Below are positions 9,077 through 18,212 of a stretch of DNA of 64,000 nt, piece after piece. The stretch's first letter is position 1; each line of letters opens with the position of its first letter. Where the stretch lies: positions 62,001 through 126,000 of the forward strand of contig JAAWWF010000030.1 in assembly GCA_021404565.1 (NCBI GenBank), read 5' to 3'. Both the position numbers and the translations under genes were made by a program. The notes beneath the pieces were generated by a model. The model did not search any database, was not told the origin of the DNA, and saw nothing but the letters and a program-made list of their open reading frames with translations. The DNA is from Roseivirga sp. Its GTDB lineage: Bacteria; Bacteroidota; Bacteroidia; Cytophagales; Cyclobacteriaceae.

Positions 9077-10223
9077 GGCTTTCTTCCAGAACACTGCGGT
9101 AAAGATCGATTAGGTTTTGATAACCCTGGCTTACTGAATACATTTTTTTATAATCGAGAAAAGCACCTTCTCCCAGGCCTTGGGCCAGACCCTCCTGCTC
9201 TTCTAATACCCTTACCCCCTCTATTAACCCCTCTGGCCCATCATAGCTAATCCCATTTCTTCCGTTCTGAATCATGGAAGACATAGCACCTACGTTGCGG
9301 GCGACTACTGTTTTTCTTAAACTAAATGCTTCCAGAATCACCATGGGCATACCCTCATAGTATTTGGAAGGGAAGATCACGGATCTACACCTACTCATAT
9401 AATTTTGAACCACCTCTCTGTTTTGCGCACCCAGATATGTAACATTTGAAAACCCGGAGTACAGCTTTGGGGAATCAGAGGCTCCTATGAGTACGAATTT
9501 GCTCTCACTTCTATTTTCAATCAATTTCAAAAGATCAACAAGTCCCTTCGATTCATCGAGTCGCCCTACGAAAAGAAAGAAGTCTTCATATGAAATATCT
9601 ATATCCGTTTTTCTTACAAAGTTGGGTTTGATCCTGATCTTACCTGCAGGTAGTCCCCCTTCAATCATTTTGTTTTTTTGAAACTCTGTCAGGCAGACGT
9701 AGGTATCTATCAGCTCATGCCAGGTTCCCTTTTTACGATGGTATTGAATGGTATCTGCCTGTACCGCTGTTGCCAGTAATGAACCTTTATAGCAGCTGTA
9801 CCTGATGGATTTCATTAGGTTTTTACCCAGACAGAGTTCACATACCTTCCCCTCACGGAAAAGCAAAGAGTTAGTACAGAGCATTTTATAGTTATGCAGT
9901 GTTTGTACCACAGGTACACCCTGCTCTTTGCACACCTCATAGACGGCAGGCGAAATAAGCGGATATACATTGTGCACGTGACAAACATCAGGTTTCTCAC
10001 GGGCAATAAGGCGTCTAAGTTCATCCCCGGAATGTCGGTTATTCCGCTGACTTAGCGACAGTCTAATCAGTCCAAGACGTGAATAATCGTTAGTTTCGGC
10101 ATTGTCTCTTAGATATTGAATCACCAAATGACCATTAGCCTCAAGCACGGATTTCTCTTCTTCAACGACCGTTTCCTCACCACCTCTCTTCTTATACTTG
10201 CTATGAACCTGTAAGATTTTCAT
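9066..10223 (-). CDS. Glycosyltransferase family 4
   Basis: A 385-residue GT-B fold transferase. The N-terminal domain opens with the nucleotide-free acceptor motif around HSKYKKRGGEE. It continues with CHVHNVYPLISP (near residue 95), a motif frequent in GT4 enzymes of capsule loci. The C-terminal donor domain starts near 205 with FLFVGRLDESKG and contains the conserved EX7E-type segment PSKYYEGMPMVILEAF (near 297). A Cys cluster (CEL-CLG) near residue 130 may bind metal. It lies in an uninterrupted run with the neighbouring GT genes (5-base gap upstream). Donor and linkage are not predictable. Confidence 0.9.
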   Translation of the reverse strand: MKILQVHSKYKKRGGEETVVEEEKSVLEANGHLVIQYLRDNAETNDYSRLGLIRLSLSQRNNRHSGDELRRLIAREKPDVCHVHNVYPLISPAVYEVCKEQGVPVVQTLHNYKMLCTNSLLFREGKVCELCLGKNLMKSIRYSCYKGSLLATAVQADTIQYHRKKGTWHELIDTYVCLTEFQKNKMIEGGLPAGKIRIKPNFVRKTDIDISYEDFFLFVGRLDESKGLVDLLKLIENRSESKFVLIGASDSPKLYSGFSNVTYLGAQNREVVQNYMSRCRSVIFPSKYYEGMPMVILEAFSLRKTVVARNVGAMSSMIQNGRNGISYDGPEGLIEGVRVLEEQEGLAQGLGEGAFLDYKKMYSVSQGYQNLIDLYRSVLEESHGV

Positions 10224-10228
10224 GATAT

Positions 10229-11374
10229 TCAGAGGTACATATGCTTTGAAATTACCTGGTCAAAATTACGGGCAAAAGCCTCTTTTGAAAACGACTTCAG
10301 CCGTTCAGCACCAAGGTTTATAAACCTTTGACGAACCACATCATCTTCCAGACTGATCATATGCTTGCATAAAGCTCCGGGGTCGTCTGCAGAAAAAACC
10401 AGCGCTGCTTCTCCAGCTACCTCTTCCAGCGCTCCACGGTCTGAAATAATGACCGGAATACCGGCATGAAAGGCTTCTAATACCGGAATGCCAAAACCTT
10501 CATCAAAGGATGGAAAAATGTAGGCGAAAGCATTACGGTACAAAGTTCCTAAAGCCTTGTTGGAAACAAATCCCGGCATTACCACATGCTGTTTTATCCG
10601 CAATTCTTCGATCGTCAGTAGAATTTGATCGTAGACATCCTGTGCTTTCCCTATACCTCTTTCTCCAGCCAGTACCAATTTCATTTCGGATTGAGGCCGT
10701 TTACTTATGTAGTCAGCAAAGGCCCTGATAAGTGTCAGTAAATTCTTCCTCTTATCTAACAAACCAACATGAAAGAAATAACGTCCTGTGACCAGACCAG
10801 ACTCCTGCAGAGTTGAATCATCTTCACCGAGGTTATTGAGCAACTTGGGGCTTTGGTAAACCACCTCTATGGGGTTTTGCTTCGGAATGAACTTCCTGAT
10901 CTTCTCCGAGGTATATTCAGATGTTGACAGTAATACTGTTTGTCTCCCGATTCCCTGATGAATCATACCGGTGAAATATTTTCTCCAGGCATTCGGATAG
11001 TTCTCTTTCATTTCCCAGAAAAAAACATCGTGAATCACTACGAAACTCTTCCTTCCCGGCTTGACCTTTGGCAAAACAAAATCCAGAGATATCACCGCAT
11101 CTGCACTTTTAATAAGGGCATAGGCCGGCAAAAAAAGCTGCTTATGTAAAAGAAAACTCCCATGATGAATCAGCTTTTTAACGAACCCAAGTTTCCCTTT
11201 AAGGAATTGTGATTCCGTTGCTTTTTTCCAGTCGGGGTAGATCACATAATCACAACTGAGTGATTCGTCATTGGCCAGGGCCTCAAACAAAAGGACAGAA
11301 TAAGTCTTAATACCCGTCAAAGCATTATACAGATGAAAAGCATCTATCAGTACTTTCGGCTTTTTCTTCTTCAC
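10229..11374 (-). CDS. Glycosyltransferase family 4
   Basis: A 381-residue GT4 enzyme of the mannosyl/rhamnosyltransferase type (WbaZ/MtfB-like). The N-terminal domain shows the GIKTYS loop and FVVIHDVFFWE. The donor domain begins near residue 200 with YFFHVGLLDKRKN, then VLAGERG, VVMPGFVSNKALG and the catalytic segment PSFDEGFGIPVLEAF near 287. The start is GTG at 11374, which forms a 4-base GTGA overlap with the stop of the polymerase gene upstream. No in-frame ATG is available near it, so the GTG is well supported. Confidence 0.9.
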   Translation of the reverse strand: MKKKKPKVLIDAFHLYNALTGIKTYSVLLFEALANDESLSCDYVIYPDWKKATESQFLKGKLGFVKKLIHHGSFLLHKQLFLPAYALIKSADAVISLDFVLPKVKPGRKSFVVIHDVFFWEMKENYPNAWRKYFTGMIHQGIGRQTVLLSTSEYTSEKIRKFIPKQNPIEVVYQSPKLLNNLGEDDSTLQESGLVTGRYFFHVGLLDKRKNLLTLIRAFADYISKRPQSEMKLVLAGERGIGKAQDVYDQILLTIEELRIKQHVVMPGFVSNKALGTLYRNAFAYIFPSFDEGFGIPVLEAFHAGIPVIISDRGALEEVAGEAALVFSADDPGALCKHMISLEDDVVRQRFINLGAERLKSFSKEAFARNFDQVISKHMYL

Positions 11375-12789
11375 TGGCTAAGCTTCATTTGGTACCTGAC
11401 TAGAGCTGTTCTTTTCTGAGCCTGATAGATAGTTTCTGTAGCTCCAATAAGCCACCAGGAAAATAAGGAAACATAGAGGTATGACTCCGCATTGGCTGTA
11501 AAAAGAGGTAGTAGCAGCCCAAACTTAACCGAAGCCGCTATAAAGGGGACAATTTTATCTGCCGGAGTATCTGCTGTCCTGTAGGCCCGCCAGCCATTTC
11601 GTATACCATAGTAAAGCATACCCAGGTAAATTATCAAGCCTAAAAAGCCGAGCTGGACACCAAAGATCAAATACTGATTCTCTCCCCCTACTTTCAGGTC
11701 ATCATCTACTCCTCCTGCATTACCACTGGTAGCCAGACCTATGCCCATAGGGTTTTGAATCATGCTATCCACCCCTTCAAGCCACTCTATTGCATGCGTT
11801 ATGCTTGATGAGTTTTGGAATAGCAGTGTGTCCTCCACAAAATACCGGGTATCGTCAGGAGCAAAAAAGAGGATATATATTACTAAAAGTGCTCCGGCAC
11901 AACCTGCTGCAATTATGATTTTATAGAACCGTAATAGCATAGCCATAAAAAGTACCATGATAAAGAATGCTACAAAAGTGGCTCTTGAATACGCCAACAT
12001 CACGCAGATACTCACAGCAAAAAGCAACCCTAAATATTTGAACTTGTTGGATTCAAACTTTACAAAGAGCAGGTAAATGAGTGCTATGGCAAAGCTAATA
12101 AGCATTGAGGCTGAAAATTCCAGTGGGTTTGAAAAAATGGCACCGTAGCGCGGCTGCCCACCCTGAGCCTGAAAGGTCCAGTTAAGACCGTAAACTCCGG
12201 CTGGTTCTATATCAAGCATGCCTGAAATGTAGCTGGCATAGCCGACATAAGAGTGAAAGTGGGTAGAAGTAAGGCGCTCTAATATTACCACAATAAATGC
12301 CACTGTGGTGATGGTAATGACTACCTTGAAAGTCTGCTGCCATTGTTCATAAGAGAACCTGATCTGTCTGCCAAACAAGTACGCAAAACAAAGTAGAACG
12401 ATATTTTTATAGTATGTAGCCTTGTTTACAAAATCTGCTTCCCCGATGGGTAAGATAAGGTAGAGGAAGCTTAATCCTGCAAAACTTATAAAAAGCCAGT
12501 CGAGTGTCGAGAAGTTCCAGTATGAGTTAAGTAAACTCTTTTCTCTGCCCAAAACCCATATTATCATGGTAAATAAGATTACCATTTCCTTAGAGTATTG
12601 TATGAACTTGGTGATGATCTCTACTTCAAGGTAGGCGTAAGTGAAAGAGAGAAAGACGATATAAATGGGTAAAAATGAGACAAGGTAAATAAGGAGATAG
12701 TGAAATTTCCCCTTTGCAATACCACTGAGTATAAATGCCAAATAAATGGCATAAGCTAATACTAGTACTATGGCTATCAGCACAAACAC
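11371..12789 (-). CDS. wzy: O-antigen ligase/polymerase family membrane protein (Wzy-1)
   Basis: A 472-residue integral membrane protein with about 11-12 hydrophobic helices and a large periplasmic loop (residues about 320-375) before the last helices. That is the topology of Wzy polymerases and WaaL ligases. The block LAYSRATFVAFF near residue 260 matches the polymerase/ligase domain with its conserved Arg. It would join repeat units on the periplasmic face. The position among the module-1 glycosyltransferases favours polymerase over ligase. The start codon is GTG at 12789; no ATG is near. The 131-base gap upstream holds only a doubtful 31-codon frame. Confidence 0.85.
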   Translation of the reverse strand: MFVLIAIVLVLAYAIYLAFILSGIAKGKFHYLLIYLVSFLPIYIVFLSFTYAYLEVEIITKFIQYSKEMVILFTMIIWVLGREKSLLNSYWNFSTLDWLFISFAGLSFLYLILPIGEADFVNKATYYKNIVLLCFAYLFGRQIRFSYEQWQQTFKVVITITTVAFIVVILERLTSTHFHSYVGYASYISGMLDIEPAGVYGLNWTFQAQGGQPRYGAIFSNPLEFSASMLISFAIALIYLLFVKFESNKFKYLGLLFAVSICVMLAYSRATFVAFFIMVLFMAMLLRFYKIIIAAGCAGALLVIYILFFAPDDTRYFVEDTLLFQNSSSITHAIEWLEGVDSMIQNPMGIGLATSGNAGGVDDDLKVGGENQYLIFGVQLGFLGLIIYLGMLYYGIRNGWRAYRTADTPADKIVPFIAASVKFGLLLPLFTANAESYLYVSLFSWWLIGATETIYQAQKRTALVRYQMKLSQ

Positions 12790-12920
12790 TCTGGAATTAT
12801 ATTTTTAACCCTAGGGCTATTTCAGTTAAAATATGGCCCCTGAAGTCATCTTTTGTTCTAAAATGTAAACCTAGCATTCCTGTCAGGCCCATCCAACTCT
12901 TTTAAAAAATGAGAGCTATT

Positions 12921-13853
12921 CTATTTAAACTCAATTTTTCTGAATTTCCCAAGGCCATGTTTTACTCCTCTCAAAGTGAATCTGAATTTCTGCCATCGGC
13001 CGCGAAGTACATAATACAATAGGTACTTAGTAATTTTTATGATTTGATAAAAATAGGCGGTAGGAAGATACCTGGCGGGCAAGCTTTTTCTGACAAAAAA
13101 CAGATGGTTCCTGATATTTATATACTGCCGAAAAGGGGACCTGAAACCTTCTTTTCCTTTTGTTCTGGCAATGGCGGTGGCACTTTCGAAATGATAGATT
13201 TTAGAAGTAGGTACATAATTCAGCTTATAACCTTTATGCCTGCAACGAAGTGACCAGTTGGCATCTTCAAAGAGTATAAAGAAGTCATCATCCAGGTACC
13301 CCACCTTTTCGATCATCTGTCTGCTGAATAATAAAGCACAGCCTGTGATCCAGTCTAGCTCACGGAAATCGTCATAGCTACCATGATCCAACAGACCTTC
13401 TCCTATGGTGGTAGGCAGGCCTATCCATGGATTCAGCTTGCCTCCGGCACTCCATATGATATCCGTCTCATGCATTGAACAAATTTTGGGTTGAACCGCT
13501 CCCACAGATTCGTCAAAAGCAGCGAGGAGAGGCTCCAGAAAATCTGGTTCGACAGTGGTGTCGTTGTTGAGCATCATAATAAAGTCGAACCCCTGATCGT
13601 AGGCATATTTAAGCCCGACATTATTTCCCCCGGTAAATCCCAAATTTCCGGGGTTTTCAATGAGTCTTATGTTAGAAACCTCTCTGAGTTTTTCTACTTC
13701 CTTCTGTTCACTACCATTATCTACCAGGATGATGGTCATATTGGCATAGCTGACCTCCCTTAGGGAACTTATGCATTTTAAGGTATGTTCCAGTCCATTC
13801 CAATTCACCAAAACAATACCCACGGATTTCATATTGGTGCTCTTTATTTCCAT
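12921..13853 (-). CDS. Glycosyltransferase family 2 (rhamnosyltransferase-like)
   Basis: A 310-residue GT-A enzyme. The N-terminus has VLVNWNGLEHTLKCI followed by the nucleotide-binding VDNGS, NPGNLGFTGGNN, and the DxD-equivalent LNNDTTVEP near residue 97. The acceptor part has WITGCALLFSR and FFILFEDANWSLRC, where the ED pair supplies the catalytic acid. This pattern is typical of WbbL/RfbF-type rhamnosyltransferases, which agrees with the dTDP-sugar genes at 23236-25697, but donor identity is inferred. The ATG at 13853 overlaps the upstream sulfotransferase stop by 10 bases; an in-frame ATG at 13832 is possible. Confidence 0.9.
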   Translation of the reverse strand: MEIKSTNMKSVGIVLVNWNGLEHTLKCISSLREVSYANMTIILVDNGSEQKEVEKLREVSNIRLIENPGNLGFTGGNNVGLKYAYDQGFDFIMMLNNDTTVEPDFLEPLLAAFDESVGAVQPKICSMHETDIIWSAGGKLNPWIGLPTTIGEGLLDHGSYDDFRELDWITGCALLFSRQMIEKVGYLDDDFFILFEDANWSLRCRHKGYKLNYVPTSKIYHFESATAIARTKGKEGFRSPFRQYINIRNHLFFVRKSLPARYLPTAYFYQIIKITKYLLYYVLRGRWQKFRFTLRGVKHGLGKFRKIEFK

Positions 13854-14755
13854 GCCTTCAGATCAAGTTGATAGTCAGTAGATAGCTTTTCGTTGAATGG
13901 CCGGTAATATGCTTTAAGCTTTGAAAGATCCTTGTCATAATTCACTTTGGCAGCCTCGGTATGTTGTAACCTACTGTAGATTCTTTTAAGTTGTTGCTTA
14001 AAAGGTACCTTAAAGCCGACTAACGAAAATGCCCTGTGCAAAAAGTAGTGGACAAATCTATTCTTGATTACCACAGATTGGTTTTTCTCATCAAAATCTA
14101 CTTCCAGTTCTTCTGTTTCAAGGCCCAAAAAATCACATACCTGCTTATAGCACAAATCAGGATCAGCTTTCAAATCTTCAAACAGGAATATTTTCATGTT
14201 CTCTACGCCCACAGCTTCCCTCCATTTATCCAGATAAATGGAATACTTAGAATAAGACAGCTCATTCTGTAATGAGAATGCCGCTGTCTTGCTCTTACAA
14301 GCCTTCTCAATTATATCTATCTCCGAGCTCATAAGACACTCTACATATTGTGAAAAAGATAAATTTTTAACGGCAGACAAGTTATTGGATGTGTATTGAA
14401 ACGAAGACAGTATTCTACGAGCAGGCTCCCTTAGAATGAACAGGATTTTAGGTTTGCGACCCAGAGTTTTCATTTTCCCCGCCAGCTCTGTTTGATAGAT
14501 TGTCCATACGGACCCATCCAAATGCACTAAACCATCTGCCAATGAGTCATAGTGATCGGGATAAGGGTTCTTTGCCAGTGTCCTATCCGATTTTTTGTTC
14601 GGGTTATTAGGGTCAAGAAAATAATCCGTTTCCTTCGGGTTTGAAGCGCAAATAACAGAGTGTGCTGCCAGCCGATTAAAAAGGAAAGTAGTACCTGATT
14701 TAGGAGCCCCAGCGAGGAATACATCGGGATAAAAGTCACCATTATGATGGATCAT
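13844..14755 (-). CDS. PAPS-dependent sulfotransferase (ST-1, module 1)
   Basis: A 303-residue cytosolic sulfotransferase of the Sulfotransfer_1/3 type. The 5'-phosphosulfate loop is LAGAPKSGTTFLFNRL (residues about 14-29). The 3'-phosphate-binding region is LFILREPARRILSSFQY (near 105-120), and KIFLFEDLKADPDLC near 187 matches the later conserved block. It would transfer sulfate from PAPS to a hydroxyl or amine of a repeat-unit sugar. It is at the upstream end of a run with GT2 and is divergent from the methyltransferase gene at 14873. The sugar acceptor cannot be read from sequence. Confidence 0.9.
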   Translation of the reverse strand: MIHHNGDFYPDVFLAGAPKSGTTFLFNRLAAHSVICASNPKETDYFLDPNNPNKKSDRTLAKNPYPDHYDSLADGLVHLDGSVWTIYQTELAGKMKTLGRKPKILFILREPARRILSSFQYTSNNLSAVKNLSFSQYVECLMSSEIDIIEKACKSKTAAFSLQNELSYSKYSIYLDKWREAVGVENMKIFLFEDLKADPDLCYKQVCDFLGLETEELEVDFDEKNQSVVIKNRFVHYFLHRAFSLVGFKVPFKQQLKRIYSRLQHTEAAKVNYDKDLSKLKAYYRPFNEKLSTDYQLDLKAWK

Positions 14756-14872
14756 TTGTTCAAATCAATTGTTAATCAAATAATATCGCTCGCCTAACAG
14801 AAAGACGTTTTGAACATACAATATTCTTAGTCATAAAGCCTATTTTTGGCTCGAAAAAACTTCAGCGCTGCC

Positions 14873-15769
14873 ATGAGTTCTCCTATTACCAACGTTGATT
14901 ACCCGGACTATCCTCAAATTAAAAACTATAGTCAATCGGAAGGTATTGCTGAAGATATACTTGCGCAGGCTTTTGAGGTAGAGCAGCACTACCACAACAA
15001 ATTACTGAAGGAGAAAGACTTCGACCAAAGGCAACTGTTATATACGGAGTTTTATTCCCGATTGCTTTCAATCTATGGCAGGCACGAAGAAGTAAGCCCC
15101 GTAGTCAATCCTAAAGACAAAACCGTTCAACTCTTTTCGCGGGAACTTAAGAACCAGTCCGTCATTGATTTTGGCTGTGGGCAGGGCTATATGCTTCAGA
15201 GCATCGCCAGGCAACTCAATACAAAATACCTGGCCGGAGTAGATGTGCTGATACCTCAAGAACTCAAATCTCACAAAAATATAATTTTTGAGGAGGGCAA
15301 CGTGATTACTTACAAGCCCACTCAAAAATTTGATGTCGCCATATCAGATAATGTGCTGGAACATCTGGTCCCGGAAGACGCCAGTCTTCATTTAAAATCA
15401 ATGTTTGAGACCTTGAATGACAATGGCAAACTGATCCTTATAATGCCCAATAAGCTCTTTGGACCAGCAGACATAACCCGAATTAAAGATTTCTCTCATT
15501 CCGGTAAGCTCCCCCCGGAGGGCGGCCATGTGAATGAATCTACTTATACCGATATGATTGAAACCCTGAAAGCCGCAGGTTTCAAGAAATTTTCTACCGT
15601 TCTTCCCGTACCGAAATTCAAATACACCTTCCTACGGAACATCCGTGTCGGAGTTTCATGGATCAAAACCATCGAAAACTCGCGTTTCTTTCTAAAGCTG
15701 TTCAGGTCCTTTAAGGTAAAAGGAGTTTGCCCTATCAGATTTACCGTAACTCTGATAGCTGAAAAATAA
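14873..15769 (+). CDS. Class I SAM-dependent methyltransferase
   Basis: A 298-residue methyltransferase. The SAM-binding motif I is VIDFGCGQGY (near residue 98), motif II follows at LAGVDV, and the AISDNVLEHL block (near 160) is the usual motif IV. The C-terminal part is specific and may bind the sugar or lipid acceptor. The ATG at 14873 is preferred to a TTG nine codons upstream. The gene is the only plus-strand gene inside module 1. It is divergent from a sulfotransferase (117-base gap) and convergent with the SDR gene at 15778 (8 bases), so it has its own promoter. O-methylation of a polysaccharide sugar is the plausible role. Confidence 0.8.
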   Translation: MSSPITNVDYPDYPQIKNYSQSEGIAEDILAQAFEVEQHYHNKLLKEKDFDQRQLLYTEFYSRLLSIYGRHEEVSPVVNPKDKTVQLFSRELKNQSVIDFGCGQGYMLQSIARQLNTKYLAGVDVLIPQELKSHKNIIFEEGNVITYKPTQKFDVAISDNVLEHLVPEDASLHLKSMFETLNDNGKLILIMPNKLFGPADITRIKDFSHSGKLPPEGGHVNESTYTDMIETLKAAGFKKFSTVLPVPKFKYTFLRNIRVGVSWIKTIENSRFFLKLFRSFKVKGVCPIRFTVTLIAEK

Positions 15770-15777
15770 GACGGTGA

Positions 15778-16794
15778 TTATTCCTTTACAGGTTCTTTTT
15801 TAGTCTTCCAGAAATCATAAATCCCCTTGTCCAACTCATACTCAGACCACATAAAGCGGTCACGATACGGTTGTTTTTGAGCCCATTCCCACATAATACT
15901 GAGGCCAGTAGTAAGGTCCGTTTTATCTTCAAACCCCAGCAGTTTTACAGACTTTTGCCAGGTAGGGTGGGCATATTTGACTTCGTGTCTTTGCTCATGA
16001 AAAAGAGTGTCCCCTCCTCCCATAACTTTCGTCAATACCTGACTTGCTTCGAGTATAGAGTATTCGACAGCAGAACCCAGATTTATTATTTCGCAAGAAG
16101 CCTGCGGAGCTGAAGCCGCTTTCCAAAGTGGCTCCAATACATCGTCTATGAAGCTAAATGCTCGTTTCTGACTGCCATCTCCAAAAATACTCAAGGGCTG
16201 ATTGTTTATATGCTGATACATCCAGATACCCAATACATTCCGGTATGTGTCCCAGATATTCTGTTTGATACCATAAACATTGTGAGGTCTTATAATACAC
16301 CAGTCCAACCCGTGTTGTTCCCCGGCAATCTGAATATCCATTTCACAACCATACTTCGCCACACCATAAGGGTCAATTGGTGCAGGTTGATGAGATTCAT
16401 TAAAAGGAGGTGTGCCCTTACCATATACGGCCATAGAACTGGTAAACACCAGGCGTTCCACATTGTATCGGATACATTCATTCACAATGTTCGCTGTGGC
16501 GAGCAGATTGTTTTGGTAATTGTATTTCCTGATAAATGGAGATAATCCTTCTGCAGCATAGGCAGCAAAGTGATATACATACGCAGGTCGGTGTTTCTCG
16601 AAGATCGATTTAACCTCAGCATCTGCACAATCAAGCTTATAAAAAATTATTCGCTCATCCAGATTTTCCTTAAATCCACCGCTCAAATTGTCTATTCCAA
16701 CAACTTCGTATTCAGGCCGATTCTCAAAAATCCAATCGGCCATTCTGGCACCGATAAGGCCGGCAACTCCTGTAATGACAATACTCTTACTCAT
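15778..16794 (-). CDS. NAD-dependent epimerase/dehydratase (UDP-glucose 4-epimerase-like SDR)
   Basis: A 338-residue extended SDR enzyme. It has GVAGLIGARM at the NAD site, IDNLSGG, FHFAAYAAEG as HFAAxA, SSMAVYGKG with the catalytic Ser, and DPYGVAKYGCE with the YxxxK pair. RPHNVYG and FGDGSQKRAF mark the substrate side. GalE-like proteins with this layout interconvert UDP-hexoses or UDP-hexuronates at C4. The ATG at 16794 is preferred to a TTG at 16827 because the Rossmann motif begins immediately after it and AGGTGAAG precedes it. It follows wzx1 in the module 1 run. Confidence 0.85.
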   Translation of the reverse strand: MSKSIVITGVAGLIGARMADWIFENRPEYEVVGIDNLSGGFKENLDERIIFYKLDCADAEVKSIFEKHRPAYVYHFAAYAAEGLSPFIRKYNYQNNLLATANIVNECIRYNVERLVFTSSMAVYGKGTPPFNESHQPAPIDPYGVAKYGCEMDIQIAGEQHGLDWCIIRPHNVYGIKQNIWDTYRNVLGIWMYQHINNQPLSIFGDGSQKRAFSFIDDVLEPLWKAASAPQASCEIINLGSAVEYSILEASQVLTKVMGGGDTLFHEQRHEVKYAHPTWQKSVKLLGFEDKTDLTTGLSIMWEWAQKQPYRDRFMWSEYELDKGIYDFWKTKKEPVKE

Positions 16795-16880
16795 AATTAA
16801 AACTTCACCTGCAAATATGTAATCCAATCCACTGACTACAAGTCAAAACAGTATTTTTTTAAAAAAACTCACAGGCCTTT

Positions 16881-18134
16881 TTATATATGCGTACGGTGCT
16901 TAAGCAAGTAGTAGTGAATTCCAAAACTCACTACCTCTGAAATGAGCAAGGCCACAGCCAATCCGTAGCCACCATAGAGCTTACTTCCTATAATACTCAT
17001 GATCAACATAATACCCGCAGTGGCCCAGGTAGCTCTTGATAAAATATCTTTTCGTTCTGCGACAAGTATTTTAATCATATTAGCAACATTCAACATTCCG
17101 AAAAAAGGAATAAAACAGAGAATCCGTAAGACCTCCGAGCTATAGTCTACTTCTTCCCCCCCAACGATCAAAATAACCCAGGGAGATGCTATCATAAATG
17201 CTACTCCCATGACAAAGGTTATCCCTAACCCCATTTTGTATGCTTTGCCAAGATAAGCATCAAACTGTGTTTGGTCTTGGGCAAAAAGCCTGGAAGCCTT
17301 CTGTAAAATAGATTGGGTAAGAAACACTGGAACCATCCTTAGCAGAAAGGCAACACGTTGGGCCAATGAGTACTGACCTAGTTCTTCTCCAGACACATAT
17401 GCTTTAAGAATAAGGAACCCACCATGGACTGATACATGGCCCGCAATGGTGGACACAAAAAACTCAAAATTATCTTTAAGCCTTGCTACAAAAGCACTCC
17501 ATTTAACTTTTTCAAAATGTAAAGACCAGCGCCTGTAAATGATCCCCAGTAATATCGTATTGGTGAGCAATGTAGTACCACCAAAAAAGAAATTCACCCA
17601 TTTGGCATCTTCTATATTATGCACAAAGAAGAAAACCAAAGCCAGATAGAAAAGCTTAGAAACAGCATTGGCTTTTGACAAAAGTGAGAGCTTCTCACGG
17701 CCCTGAAGCATAAAGAGTGGCATTAGAGCATCACCAAATAGCACAATCAGAGAAAAGCTTAAGATAAGGGCATAATCAGAGAAGAGATTCAATACCCCCA
17801 TGGCGAGTAACATTACTCCTGCTGTCACAAAGGCGAGTATACCTCTGGTGAAAAGTATTTCGTTGATAATACCGGACGTTTCTTTAGTATCGTTAATCGC
17901 CAAAGCGATACGTTTCGGGCCATTTAAATGAAACCCATAACGTACGACTATACTCAGGAACATCACAATGGAAAGGCTAAAGGTAACTGTGCCGAAGTGC
18001 TTCGCACCCAGGCGTTGATAGAGCATTGGGGTGATGAGTAATGCTACTCCTACATTGACTCCCTGGTTGAGTCCAAGATGAACAAAATTTGTAAAAGAGG
18101 CACTACTCAGTATGGGCCTGAATTTCTTTATCAC
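16881..18134 (-). CDS. wzx: Polysaccharide flippase (Wzx-1)
   Basis: A 417-residue protein with about 12 hydrophobic helices and few charged loops, of the oligosaccharide flippase (MOP) superfamily. The N-terminus has NQGVNVGVALLITPMLYQRLG, shortened here to its key residues NQG, LLITP and LYQRLG. The pattern YSLAQRVAFLLRMVPVFL in the middle is typical of Wzx. It would move lipid-linked repeat units to the periplasmic face for Wzy-1. It starts with GTG at 18134 and lies 78 bases after wzz1. The copies at 34660 and 59465 serve the other two modules. Confidence 0.9.
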   Translation of the reverse strand: MIKKFRPILSSASFTNFVHLGLNQGVNVGVALLITPMLYQRLGAKHFGTVTFSLSIVMFLSIVVRYGFHLNGPKRIALAINDTKETSGIINEILFTRGILAFVTAGVMLLAMGVLNLFSDYALILSFSLIVLFGDALMPLFMLQGREKLSLLSKANAVSKLFYLALVFFFVHNIEDAKWVNFFFGGTTLLTNTILLGIIYRRWSLHFEKVKWSAFVARLKDNFEFFVSTIAGHVSVHGGFLILKAYVSGEELGQYSLAQRVAFLLRMVPVFLTQSILQKASRLFAQDQTQFDAYLGKAYKMGLGITFVMGVAFMIASPWVILIVGGEEVDYSSEVLRILCFIPFFGMLNVANMIKILVAERKDILSRATWATAGIMLIMSIIGSKLYGGYGLAVALLISEVVSFGIHYYLLKHRTHI

Positions 18135-18212
18135 ACTTATCTTACTCGACTACTCTCTGCCTACCCTCATTCATCAATGAAATAAAACCGGATAGCCTTT
18201 ATTTAACAATAT

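Noticed and set aside
12797-12892. A 31-codon open frame on the minus strand between the GT2 gene and wzy1
   Set aside because: It has an ATG but no ribosome binding site, no recognisable family, and another frame of similar length is open in the same place, so it is likely chance.
15778-16827. Longer upstream starts (TTG or GTG) for the SDR here and likewise for wza1, wza2, fcl, gmd, ST-4 and the GT26 gene
   Set aside because: In each case an internal ATG immediately precedes the Rossmann motif, signal peptide or family start, and the upstream extension has no family counterpart.
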